Shown: positions 8,836 to 15,878 of the stretch, piece by piece
Layout of the letters: the number at the start of each line of letters is the position of its first letter
Numbering within the stretch: position 1 is the first letter of the stretch
Origin: DATFYM01 sp035315065
GTDB taxonomy: Bacteria > Acidobacteriota > Terriglobia > UBA7540
Direction of reading: 5' to 3'
Length of the DNA: 21,475 bases
Assembly: GCA_035315065.1 (NCBI GenBank)
Contig: DATFYM010000208.1
Coordinates: 1-21,475 of the forward strand
Notes under the pieces: generated by a model
Database searches by the model: none
What the model saw: the letters and a program-made list of their open reading frames with translations, nothing else
What the model was told of the DNA's origin: nothing
Program-made: the position numbers and the translations under genes

Positions 8836-8991
8836 GAGAGTCGAAAGTCGAAAGTTGAAAGTCGAAAGCTGAAGATCGGCTATCAGCCCTCGGAAAAAAG
8901 GTCCGTTTGTATCGCTGCTAATTTAGCTGATGGCTGACGGCTGATAGCTGCTCTTCAGCTTTCGACTTTCAACCTTCAACTTTCGACTCTC
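8836..8991. repeat. Long inverted repeat built from GTCGAAAGT words
   Basis: The outer arms, 8836-8874 and 8953-8991, are 39 bp each and complementary at 37 of 39 positions by my count. Each consists of iterations of GTCGAAAGT/GTTGAAAGT. Nested inside are CGGCTATCAGCC (8877-8888) and GGCTGATAGCTG (8939-8950), 11 of 12 complementary. The element lies between two convergent genes and would act as a strong bidirectional hairpin. Its right arm is the 3' end of the tryptophanase gene: the codons for RESKVEG and the stop lie in it. Confidence 0.85.
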
Positions 8992-10336
8992 TCTCAAATC
9001 TCGCCGTAAAGTGACGCAGGAACGGCGCCTGGTACGTCAGTCTCAGGCCGCGGATCTGCTCGCGCCGCCGCCAGACCTCCAGGATCACCTCGATGACGTA
9101 GTCGATGTGGCTTTGGGTGTAGACTCGACGGGGAATCGCCAGGCGCACCAAGTCCATCCTGGCGGCCTCGGCGAACATCAGGGTGCCGATCTCCACCGAC
9201 CGGATGCCGCCTTCGAGGTAAAGCTCGTCCGCCAGCGCCACGCCAGGAAACTCGGCGGGCGGGACGTGGGGTAGGAAAGCGCGAGCGTCGAGGTAGATGG
9301 CGTGTCCCCCCGGCGGCTGCACAATGGGCACGCCAGCGTCGGAGATGTGCTTGCCGAGGTAGGCGGTGGAGACAATGCGGTAGCGGAGGTAGTCTTCGTC
9401 GAGCGCCTCCTCCAGGCCCACCGCGATCGCTTCCAGGTCGCGGCCGGCCAGCCCGCCGTAGGTGGGGTAGCCTTCGGTGAGGATCAGCAGGTCCTTCTCC
9501 TGTTGCGCCAGCGTATCGTCGTTGGTGCAGAGGAACCCACCGATGTTGGCCATGCCATCTTTTTTCGCGGACATGGTGCAGCCGTCGCCCAGCGCGAACA
9601 TTTCCTGGGCGATGGCGCGCGGCGTCTTCGCCTCGTAGCCGGGCTCGCGCAGTTTGATGAAGTAGGCGTTCTCGGCGTAGCGGCAGGCGTCGAAATAGAG
9701 CGGAATTCCGTAGGTGCGGCAAATGGCGCTCACCGCCCGCGCGTTTTCCATCGAGACCGGCTGCCCGCCGCCGGAGTTGTTGGTGACGGTCAGCATTACC
9801 AGCGGCACCCGTCCGCGCCCGGCGCGTACGATCAAGGCCTCGAGCCCCGCCAGGTCCATGTTGCCTTTGAAAGGATGTGAGCTCGATGGGTGCAGGCCCT
9901 CGGCCACCGGCAGGTCCACGGCCTCGGCCCCGGTAAACTCCACGTTGGCGCGCGTGGTATCGAAGTGCGTGTTGTTGGGGACCACGTCGCCCGGCTTGCA
10001 CATCACGTGGAAAAGGATGCGCTCGGCGGCGCGGCCCTGGTGGGTAGGGATCACGTGCCGGTAGCCGAAGATGCCCTGCACTGCGCGCTTCAGGCGGTCG
10101 AAGCTGCGGCTGCCGGCGTAGCTCTCGTCGCCTTCCATGATGGCGCCCCACTGGCGCGTGCTCATGGCGCCGGTGCCGGAATCGGTGAGCAGGTCGATGA
10201 GCACGTCGTCCGCCGGCAAGAGGAAAAGGTTGTAAGCAGCGGCGGCCAGCAACCGCTCCCGCTCCTGGCGCGTGGTCCAGTGGATGGGCTCCACGCTTTT
10301 GATCTTGAAGGGCTCGATGATGGTATGGACGGGCAT
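8969..10336 (-). CDS. tnaA: Tryptophanase (tryptophan indole-lyase)
   Basis: This PLP enzyme cleaves tryptophan to indole, pyruvate and ammonia in the cytosol. The 455 residues align end to end with the tryptophanase/tyrosine phenol-lyase family: FLLPADDVLIDLLTDSGTGAMS, GDESYAGSRSF, IPTHQGRAAE, SGGGQPVS, FDACRYAENAYFIK, MSAKKD (Schiff-base Lys259), EGYPTYGGLAGRDLEA and IPRRVYTQSH. Two residues separate the subfamilies. Asp126 (HFDTT), where phenol-lyase has Thr, and Ile383 (VEIG), where phenol-lyase has Arg, both point to tryptophanase. The ATG at 10336 follows AAGGAA at a good distance. The C-terminus ends RESKVEG, encoded by the long inverted repeat. No tnaB permease is adjacent. The phenol-lyase alternative is unlikely. 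Confidence 0.9.
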   Translation of the reverse strand: MPVHTIIEPFKIKSVEPIHWTTRQERERLLAAAAYNLFLLPADDVLIDLLTDSGTGAMSTRQWGAIMEGDESYAGSRSFDRLKRAVQGIFGYRHVIPTHQGRAAERILFHVMCKPGDVVPNNTHFDTTRANVEFTGAEAVDLPVAEGLHPSSSHPFKGNMDLAGLEALIVRAGRGRVPLVMLTVTNNSGGGQPVSMENARAVSAICRTYGIPLYFDACRYAENAYFIKLREPGYEAKTPRAIAQEMFALGDGCTMSAKKDGMANIGGFLCTNDDTLAQQEKDLLILTEGYPTYGGLAGRDLEAIAVGLEEALDEDYLRYRIVSTAYLGKHISDAGVPIVQPPGGHAIYLDARAFLPHVPPAEFPGVALADELYLEGGIRSVEIGTLMFAEAARMDLVRLAIPRRVYTQSHIDYVIEVILEVWRRREQIRGLRLTYQAPFLRHFTARFERESKVEG

Positions 10337-10633
10337 CGATTTCCTTAAGAGTCGTACTCCTACCTAATCCCTGAATCCAGTGTCCTGTCCCGCATAATTG
10401 TTGAGAACCCTCACCCGGCGCTGCGCACCCTCTCCCACGCTCGAACCGAGACATCCTTCATTCTATAACACCTTCCAGCCAGAAACTGACCCTCCCCTCT
10501 TTCGGCGAACCTGCGCTGGGCCTCATGCCCCTTTTTGAGATTACCTTCCCGTCGGATCAGCCGATAGGCCTCCGGCGGGGTTCTGTTCTTTGATGGATAA
10601 GAGATACTGTCGAGCCTCCAGAGCTCGACGCGC
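10337..10633. other. Gene-poor gap upstream of tnaA
   Basis: This 297-bp stretch contains no gene I can support. Minus-strand ORFs here show no family resemblance. A 16-codon minus-strand ORF (10411-10461, MKDVSVRAWERVRSAG) contains one Trp and precedes tnaA by 74 bp; it is recorded as a speculative leader peptide only. Around 10408-10440 the plus strand reads ACCCTCACCC... and CACCCTCTCCCA, a repetitive-looking phrase. Confidence 0.4.
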
Positions 10634-10976
10634 TTACTTGCCAAAAGTGCGGTCAAACTCACGGGGATCTCCCGAGATGAACAGTTTCTTCGAACGCATG
10701 ACCGTGGTGATGAAATGGTGCTTTGACTTGACCTTGGTGGCCATTTCATCGGCCGTGTAGGTGGCTGGGTTCACGGCGCGGTTGAGCCGACGCTCGGCCT
10801 TGCGAAGCGGACTCGATATGTCGGCGAGTCCAACCTGGCCGACGATCATGAGGTCGACATCGCTGCCCCGAATGCTCCTCGGACCTGGCTATCGAACCGT
10901 AGATGAAAGCCTATTGGATACGGTCTGCCAGAGGTTTTAGTATCGATTCCGCCTGAGAAGTCGCCTTCCCGTCCAT
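10634..10976 (-). pseudogene. Decayed MNT-type nucleotidyltransferase
   Basis: Minimal nucleotidyltransferases of this type often act as antitoxins paired with HEPN toxins, transferring nucleotides to the partner. Reading the minus strand gives LKPLADRIQ, then an in-frame TAG (10911-10913), then AFIYGSIARSEEHSG, then a one-base frameshift near 10864-10870, then SDVDLMIVGQVGLADISSPL and a tail ending GDPREFDRTFGK. The catalytic signature GS-x(n)-GSDVDL is clear only when the two frames are joined: an extra C in GGGGCAGC separates G from SDVD. With a nonsense codon and a frameshift the gene cannot give a full product, although a 71-residue ORF starting at MIVGQVG survives. No HEPN partner was recognised next to it. 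Start at 10976 is a guess. Confidence 0.75.
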
Positions 10977-11012
10977 TGAGCGCCGTTCAGTGGACGGCCT
11001 ACACGGGTAGAA

Positions 11013-11174
11013 GTGGCCATTTACGATGTCGGTACGGAAGAGGGCTTACCCTACCTGGTCTCCGAACTTCTAGAGGGGGCAACGCTGCGTGAGACGCTGC
11101 TGGACTGCCCCCTGAGCGTGCGCAAAGCAATGGAGTACGCGCTCCAGATTGCCGAAGGGTTGGCGCGGGCTCAC
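11013..11174 (+). pseudogene. Fragment of a Ser/Thr protein kinase gene
   Basis: The segment VAIYDVGTEEGLPYLVSELLEGATLRETL followed by SVRKAMEYALQIAEGLARAH matches the region of bacterial Hanks-type kinases around the hinge and helix E, just before the catalytic HRDLKPEN loop. The similarity stops at ARAH; the expected HRDLK never appears, and the glycine-rich loop and catalytic lysine upstream are also absent. The first codon read here is a GTG without a ribosome binding site. It is therefore a leftover of a kinase gene broken on both sides, lying against the decayed nucleotidyltransferase on the opposite strand. Acidobacteria carry many such kinases, which fits the host. Confidence 0.65.
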
Positions 11175-11285
11175 ATTAACAGCGATGCCCACTATGCTCG
11201 AATTTGGAGTGAATTCCGGGTAACTTTACCGACTTCGCGGTCACAGTATCAAGCAAGAATCAGCACTTTGTTTAGATGGAGGTCC

Positions 11286-12164
11286 TCACCCCTGGACGGC
11301 CGGTTTGAGGACAGTCTCACACCAATATCGGAATGTAGTTGGGCTATTGGCTGCGTTGGATCGGGAGCCGGATCTATATATACCCTCATTCGCGGCGATC
11401 ATCATATTCACCATGGACTGTGCCATCCCTTCGGACATGCGGGCAGTTAGCAGTGTCTTGAAGGCATCCATCGGCATCTCTTGGTAGCGAACAGTTCTTC
11501 CGATTACTTCTGTAATGACATCCCCTATTTGATTGAATGAGATTTCCTCCGGGCCCAAGATAGGCACCTCGTTGATTCCGCTCCATGAAGAGTCACGCAA
11601 CAGAGGAGCGGCCACCGCGGCAATGTCCCGCGTGCAGCACATCGGAAGCTTGAAGTCACCTGGCGTTACCCCATAAAACACCCCTTTGCCTCTGATGGAC
11701 TCTGCCTGCCGTAGCACATTATCCATGAAGGTTCCGCAGGTTAGACTACGAAGACCAACTCCGGTCTTGGCGATCATGTCATCCATCGCTAAGGAAGCCG
11801 ATATGGGGCCTGCGTCCTTCGGCCAACCACGCCCGAATGACGATATATCGACAATCCTCCTGACTCCATGCGTCTTAAATGCCTCGCAGGCAGGTCGCGA
11901 GAAATCTACATACGCCGCGTGGGAACTCTCAGCGCGCGGGTTCGGGGGAACCAGCCAAAAGACGGCGTCAGCCCCCTTAAAGGCTCGGTTCACCACATCA
12001 GCTTCGCCGTGAGATCCTTCGACTATTTCCACCGAGTTACGAGTTTTTGCAGAAAGCTTCGACGAATCGCGAGCGATTAGGCGAATTCCGCCGTTAGAAC
12101 CAGCGAGCAGATTTGCAACCACCTGGGAGCCAATGTTGCTGGTGGGTGCAGTGACAACGATCAT
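11286..12164 (-). CDS. NmrA-type NAD(P)-binding protein
   Basis: An atypical short-chain dehydrogenase of the NmrA/NAD(P)H-azoreductase-like group; members act as redox-sensing regulators or oxidoreductases. The N-terminal Rossmann strand and loop read MIVVTAPTSNIGSQVVANLL, a variant of the usual GATGxxG. ARDSSKL, VEIVEGSHGEADVVNRAFKGADAVFWLVPP and VRRIVDISSFG follow, as in family members. The C-terminal part (LGPEEISFNQIGDVITEVIGRTVRYQEM) is the typical substrate-side domain. Three ATG codons stand in a row; AGGAG lies 7 nt before the third (12162-12164), which I take as the start, giving 292 residues. Base composition looks less G+C-rich than neighbouring genes, a hint of transfer. Substrate is unknown. 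Confidence 0.85.
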   Translation of the reverse strand: MIVVTAPTSNIGSQVVANLLAGSNGGIRLIARDSSKLSAKTRNSVEIVEGSHGEADVVNRAFKGADAVFWLVPPNPRAESSHAAYVDFSRPACEAFKTHGVRRIVDISSFGRGWPKDAGPISASLAMDDMIAKTGVGLRSLTCGTFMDNVLRQAESIRGKGVFYGVTPGDFKLPMCCTRDIAAVAAPLLRDSSWSGINEVPILGPEEISFNQIGDVITEVIGRTVRYQEMPMDAFKTLLTARMSEGMAQSMVNMMIAANEGIYRSGSRSNAANSPTTFRYWCETVLKPAVQG

Positions 12165-12170
12165 CATCAT

Positions 12171-12541
12171 TCTCCTTGTAAACTCTACCGTACCGTTTTA
12201 AACCGGAATTTCCACTTTGAACTTCCGGCCGGACCGATAATCTACACCCGACCGCCTCGGACCGCAACGGGCAATCAGATTTGCGCTTCCGGATGCCCTG
12301 ACCGGTCATGGACAGTGCCATTTTGCATCTCCCGAGAACCCGAAAGACCCCAACTTACCCGTTCTCGACACATACCAGCGACACTTTGCCGTCCCCCTGC
12401 CTCTCGCACCACCACGACGTGCTTGCCACCCATGATGTCATCGAACCAACGTGAGAACAAGCGAGCGCTCGCCAACAGACCCTTCGGCACACTCCGCCAC
12501 CTGCTCGACGCGGACAATAGGGCCAGCCCGAAAAAAAGGGG
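12171..12541. other. Divergent gap between nmrA-type gene and padR
   Basis: About 370 bp without a supportable gene. Overlapping minus-strand ORFs (12094-12549) show no recognisable domain. AGGAG of the NmrA-type gene is at 12172-12176. A short tandem ACGGTACGGTA (minus strand, near 12187-12197) lies just upstream of it, but no convincing promoter could be placed for that gene. The padR promoter begins at the right end. Confidence 0.4.
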
Positions 12542-12577
12542 GTTGACATTCTATAGCCATGGATGTAGAATGTCTAC
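12542..12577 (+). promoter_or_regulatory. padR promoter within a long dyad (probable operator)
   Basis: TTGACA (12543-12548) and TAGAAT (12566-12571) are separated by exactly 17 nt, a near-consensus sigma-70 promoter. The same bases form a dyad: GACATTCTA (12545-12553) is the perfect inverse of TAGAATGTC (12566-12574), and the centre CCATGG (12557-12562) is also palindromic. Together the symmetric bases span 12542-12577. PadR dimers bind such dyads, so self-repression of padR and the downstream permease is expected. Confidence 0.8.
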
Positions 12578-12581
12578 GCCT

Positions 12582-12950
12582 ATGAAACCAAGAACGGAAC
12601 GTTATCAAAATCGCATTGAGTTGCTGCAAGGCACGCTCGACATGCTCATTCTGCAAATGCTGCAGTGGGGACCGCAGCACGGCTACGGGATCAGCCAGTC
12701 GATTCGGGGACGCTCGGGCGAAGTCTTGCAGGTTGAGACCGGGTCGCTTTACCCGGCGCTCCATCGCCTCGAAAAGCAGGGGTGGGTAGCGTCGCAATGG
12801 AAGCAGACGGAGAGCAATCAGCGCGCCAAGTTCTATCGCCTGACCGCGGCCGGCAAGAAGCAGTTGCTCTCGGAGCAGGCCCGTTGGGCGCAGATCGTCA
12901 ACGCCATTGCGGGGATTATGAGCCCCGCGCCCGAGGGGGGACAGTCATGA
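12582..12950 (+). CDS. PadR-family transcriptional regulator
   Basis: PadR proteins are winged-helix dimeric repressors. The 122-residue protein has the family layout: LLQGTLDMLILQML, GPQHGYGISQSIRGRSG, VETGSLYPALHRLEKQGWVASQW and the wing/return strand KFYRLTAAGKKQLL, with a short C-terminal dimerisation helix ending RWAQIVNAI. It is of the short subfamily. The frame is open further upstream, but ATG at 12582 lies only about 4 nt after the predicted transcription start, so the mRNA is almost leaderless; an ATG four codons earlier overlaps the -10 box. Its stop overlaps the start of the ADOP gene by ATGA. In Acidobacteria such PadR genes commonly precede ADOP permeases, and it probably represses its own operon. 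Confidence 0.9.
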   Translation: MKPRTERYQNRIELLQGTLDMLILQMLQWGPQHGYGISQSIRGRSGEVLQVETGSLYPALHRLEKQGWVASQWKQTESNQRAKFYRLTAAGKKQLLSEQARWAQIVNAIAGIMSPAPEGGQS

Positions 12951-15666
12951 GCCTGTGGGGTTGGTTATTTCGCCGGCATCAACGTGAGCAGGAACTGGAC
13001 GAGGAGGTGCAGGCTCATCTACGGATGGCCGCACAGGAGCGCATGGAACAGGGCGAAACTGCCGAGCAAGCTCGCGCCGCAGCCGTTCGCGAGTTCGGCA
13101 ACGTCAGCTTGGTGAAGGAGGTAACGCGCGACGTCTGGGGATTTCGTTGGCTGGAAACCTTGCTGCAAGACCTCCGCTACGGCCTGCGCCAGTTGAGCCG
13201 CAATCCTGGTTTCACCGCGGTGGCGGTGCTGACACTCGCGCTGGGCATCGGCGCCACCACCGCCATCTTCAGCCTGGTCGACGCCGTGTTGCTGAAGATG
13301 TTGCCGGTGCAAGAACCGGAGGAGCTTTATCGTCTAACGAGTGTCAGCATCAAGGGAAGAGCGAACGATTATTTCTCATACTCCACCTTCAAGCTTCTGG
13401 AGGCCAACAATCAATCGCTCTCAGGCGTCATCGCCTTCCGCCCCATGGAAAATGTTGATTTCGTGGTGAACGGAAACGCCGAGCTTGCCCGAGCGCAAGC
13501 TGTGTCCGGCAGTTATTTCACAACGCTGGGCGTGAAGCCCGTACTCGGCCGCACCATTACGGCCGAAGACGACGCTCGCGGCGCAAGTCCGGTGGCTACG
13601 ATCAGCTACGGTTATTGGACAGCGCGGTTCAGTCGCAATCCGTCGGTGGCCGGCGCCAGGATCACGCTGAACGGAGCGGCATTCACCGTAATCGGCGTCA
13701 CGCCGCCTGAATTTTTTGGTCTGGAGCCCGGCGAGTCAGTGGATGTTTCCATACCGCTGGCCTCCCTTCCCGTGGCGCAACCCCAGTTTGCGGCGACAGG
13801 CACGCCGTACGACGTGCTGGCCGCTCCTTTCCGGAATTGGCTTCACCTGATGGCCCGCCTCAAGGATGGCGAGACCGAGACGCGGGCGCTGGCCAATCTG
13901 GGGCCGGTTTACGAACAGGCGATGCGCCAATCAGCCGAGGGCATGCGGGGTCTGCCCTTCGACTCTCCCGGAACGAGAAAGGGATTCCCCGAAACCAGGA
14001 TCCAATTGGAACCCGGCAGCCGGGGACTGACGGCTCTTCGCGAACAGTTCTCAAAGCCGCTGATGTTCCTCATGGCGGTGGTGGGGGTGCTGCTGCTGAT
14101 CGCCTGCACCAATGTGGCGAACCTGTTGCTCGCGTGCGCCAAGCGGCGCCAGCGCGAGATTGCATTGCGGCTCTCACTCGGCGCCGGGCGTGTGCGGTTG
14201 ATTCGCCAACTGCTGACGGAAAGCGTGCTGCTGGCGGCGGCGGGCGGCGCTTTCGGCGCCCTCGTGGCTTTTTGGGGAAGCAACGCGCTGGTGAGCTTGA
14301 TGTTCCATTCAGCCTCCGCCATTCAATTGAACGTCCGCCCGGACGCGCGCGTTCTTGTTTTTACAGGATTGGTTTCCCTGGCCGCCGTGGTTGTTTTCGG
14401 ACTCGCTCCTGCGTGGCGCGCTTCGCGGCTCGATCTCTCTCAAGCAGTGAAAGAAAGCGCGCAGGGCGCAGCCGCACCGGGGCGCTCCCGAATGGTAGAA
14501 AGCCTGGTAATCCCTCAAATTACCTTGTCGCTGGTGTTGATGGTGGGCGCGGGTCTTCTGGTGCGCACTCTCCAGAAGCTCAAAAATTCCAATCCAGGCT
14601 TTGATGAGCAGAACGTCCTGCTTTTCTCAGTCAACCCCGGAATGATCGGCTACAAAGAGACCCAGGTTGCTGAACTCTACGATCGGCTAACGGAACAGAT
14701 TAGGGCGATTCCAGGCGTGAGCGCGGTTAGCTTCTCCACTTTCAGCCCGCTCGCCCGGTGGTCCAGCTTCACCGACGCACGCGTGGAAGGGCACACGCCC
14801 AAGCCGGGGGAAAATCCGGCCGTTACCGTGAATTTCGCGGGGCCGAACTATTTCAAGACTCTCCGTACGGCGGTTGTGCTGGGCCGTGATTTTACAGAGG
14901 CGGACACGGCCGGTACCCCAAAGGTCGCCGCAATCAACCAGGCGATGGCGCAATATTTCTTTGGCGACAGCAATCCGATTGGCCGGCGGTTCAGCATCCC
15001 GGGATGGAAGGCAGATGACAGTGCGCTCGAAATCGTCGGCGTGGTTGAAAACGCCAAAGTCAACAGCCTGCGCGAGCCGTCGCCCCCGGCGGCGTACATG
15101 CCCTTTCTCCAGTCGCCGGATTCATTTCTGGCGGTGACGTTTGAAGTACGTTCCGCCGCCAACCCAACGGCGCTGGCTGCTTCCGTGCGTCAACTGATTC
15201 AGCAGGCCGACAATCGGCTGCCGCTGTTCGGAGTGAAGACTTTGAGCGAGCAGATTGATGAATCGCTGGTGCAGGAACGCCTGGTTGCGTTGCTGTCGAG
15301 CCTGTTCGGATTAGTCGCGCTCTTTCTCGCATGCGTTGGCCTCTACGGAGTGATGGCCAGCCTAGTGGCTCGAAGGACGCGTAAATCGGCATTCGCATGG
15401 CGCTGGGGGCCGAGCGGCTGCAGGTGCTGGGAATCGTGCTGGGACGAGGCATGGCGCTGGCGATGATCGGAGTTGTGGTAGGGACTGTCGCCGCGATGGG
15501 CGCTACGCGATTGATGGCCACGCTGCTTTTCGACGTGAAAACCACAGACCCACTCACGTTCCTTGCCGCGTCGCTCTCTTTGATCGCTGTCGCGGCGTTC
15601 GCTTGCTACATCCCGGCCCGCCGGGCGACCAAGGTCGATCCTATGGTGGCGTTGCGGTACGAGTAA
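12947..15666 (+). pseudogene. ADOP-type permease 1, frameshifted near the 3' end
   Basis: Large membrane protein of the MacB/FtsX permease class in the acidobacterial duplicated form. A cytosolic prefix of about 80 residues (MSLWGWLFRR, LDEEVQAHLRMAAQERMEQG, VREFGNVSLVKEVTRDVWGF) is followed by TM1 (about 88-115), a periplasmic MacB-type domain, an FtsX triplet (about 367-500) containing NVANLLLACAKRRQREIALRLSLGAGRVRLIRQLL, TM5 (about 520-545), a second periplasmic domain and a final FtsX block. At codon 812 the frame breaks: CGT-AAATCGGC should be CGT-GAAATCGGC, one G missing after 15382. The main frame then runs 27 foreign codons to a stop at 15464-15466. The other frame (15397-15666) completes the family end VDPMVALRYE. 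A sequencing error cannot be excluded. It overlaps padR by ATGA. Confidence 0.85.
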
Positions 15667-15714
15667 GGCAATGGTTATACTGAACGTCATAAGTGGGTGC
15701 CGAAAACCTTCAAG

Positions 15715-15806
15715 CATGTCATTCTGAGCGCAGCGAAGAATCTCTCTTTAATTCAACCGATCCGCAAGACCAAAGAGAGATTCTTCGCTGCGCTCAGAAT
15801 GACATG
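15715..15806. repeat. Perfect 35-bp inverted repeat with GTCATTCTGAGCG core
   Basis: Arms 15715-15749 and 15772-15806 are perfectly complementary over 35 bp around a 22-nt loop. Each arm contains GTCATTCTGAGCGCAGCGAA, a phrase I know as a dispersed repeat in the intergenic DNA of many bacteria. No transposase is nearby, so it resembles a MITE-like or terminator-like hairpin. It lies downstream of ADOP 1 and inside the 3' part of the broken PIN toxin gene. Confidence 0.9.
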
Positions 15807-15878
15807 GGAACTGACTTCTGACGCCACGTATAGATTACCGAAGGCCACGATCAGGCCGGTGTCCGCAATTGCCTTCAT
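15753..15878 (-). pseudogene. PIN-domain toxin gene, truncated
   Basis: Directly after the antitoxin and overlapping its stop by ATGA, the minus strand reads MKAIADTGLIVAFGN, the first strand of a PIN (VapC-like) ribonuclease with the first catalytic Asp (Asp6). From residue 16 the sequence no longer resembles the family, and from about residue 25 it is encoded by the arm and loop of the inverted repeat, ending after 41 residues. The remaining acidic residues of the active site are missing, so no active nuclease can be made. The antitoxin overlap and the position make the identity likely although the remnant is short. Confidence 0.65.

Noticed and set aside
8836..8991. Regular repeats read as a small CRISPR array
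   Set aside because: The words are 8-9 nt, contiguous and without unique spacers, and the two halves are inverted; this is a hairpin repeat.
8970..10336. Tyrosine phenol-lyase as identity of the PLP enzyme
   Set aside because: Phenol-lyase has Thr and Arg at the positions where this protein has Asp126 and Ile383, the tryptophanase residues.
8994..10454. A 486-codon minus-strand frame overlapping tnaA
   Set aside because: Low-complexity Arg/Gly/His-rich shadow of the tnaA reading frame.
10411..10749. A 112-codon minus-strand ORF downstream of the nucleotidyltransferase
   Set aside because: No family resemblance, no HEPN-like motif, overlaps the nucleotidyltransferase in another frame; only its last 17 codons are mentioned, as a speculative leader.
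12094..12549. Overlapping minus-strand ORFs in the nmrA-padR gap
   Set aside because: No recognisable motif apart from a short GKHVVVV stretch, and no ribosome binding site; cannot be supported as a gene.
15375..15466. Programmed frameshifting in ADOP 1
   Set aside because: No slippery heptamer or downstream structure at CGTAAATCGG; a simple missing base explains it.
15715..15806. Terminal repeats of an insertion sequence
   Set aside because: Only 22 nt lie between the arms, no transposase is present and no obvious target duplication was seen; treated as a dispersed hairpin repeat.
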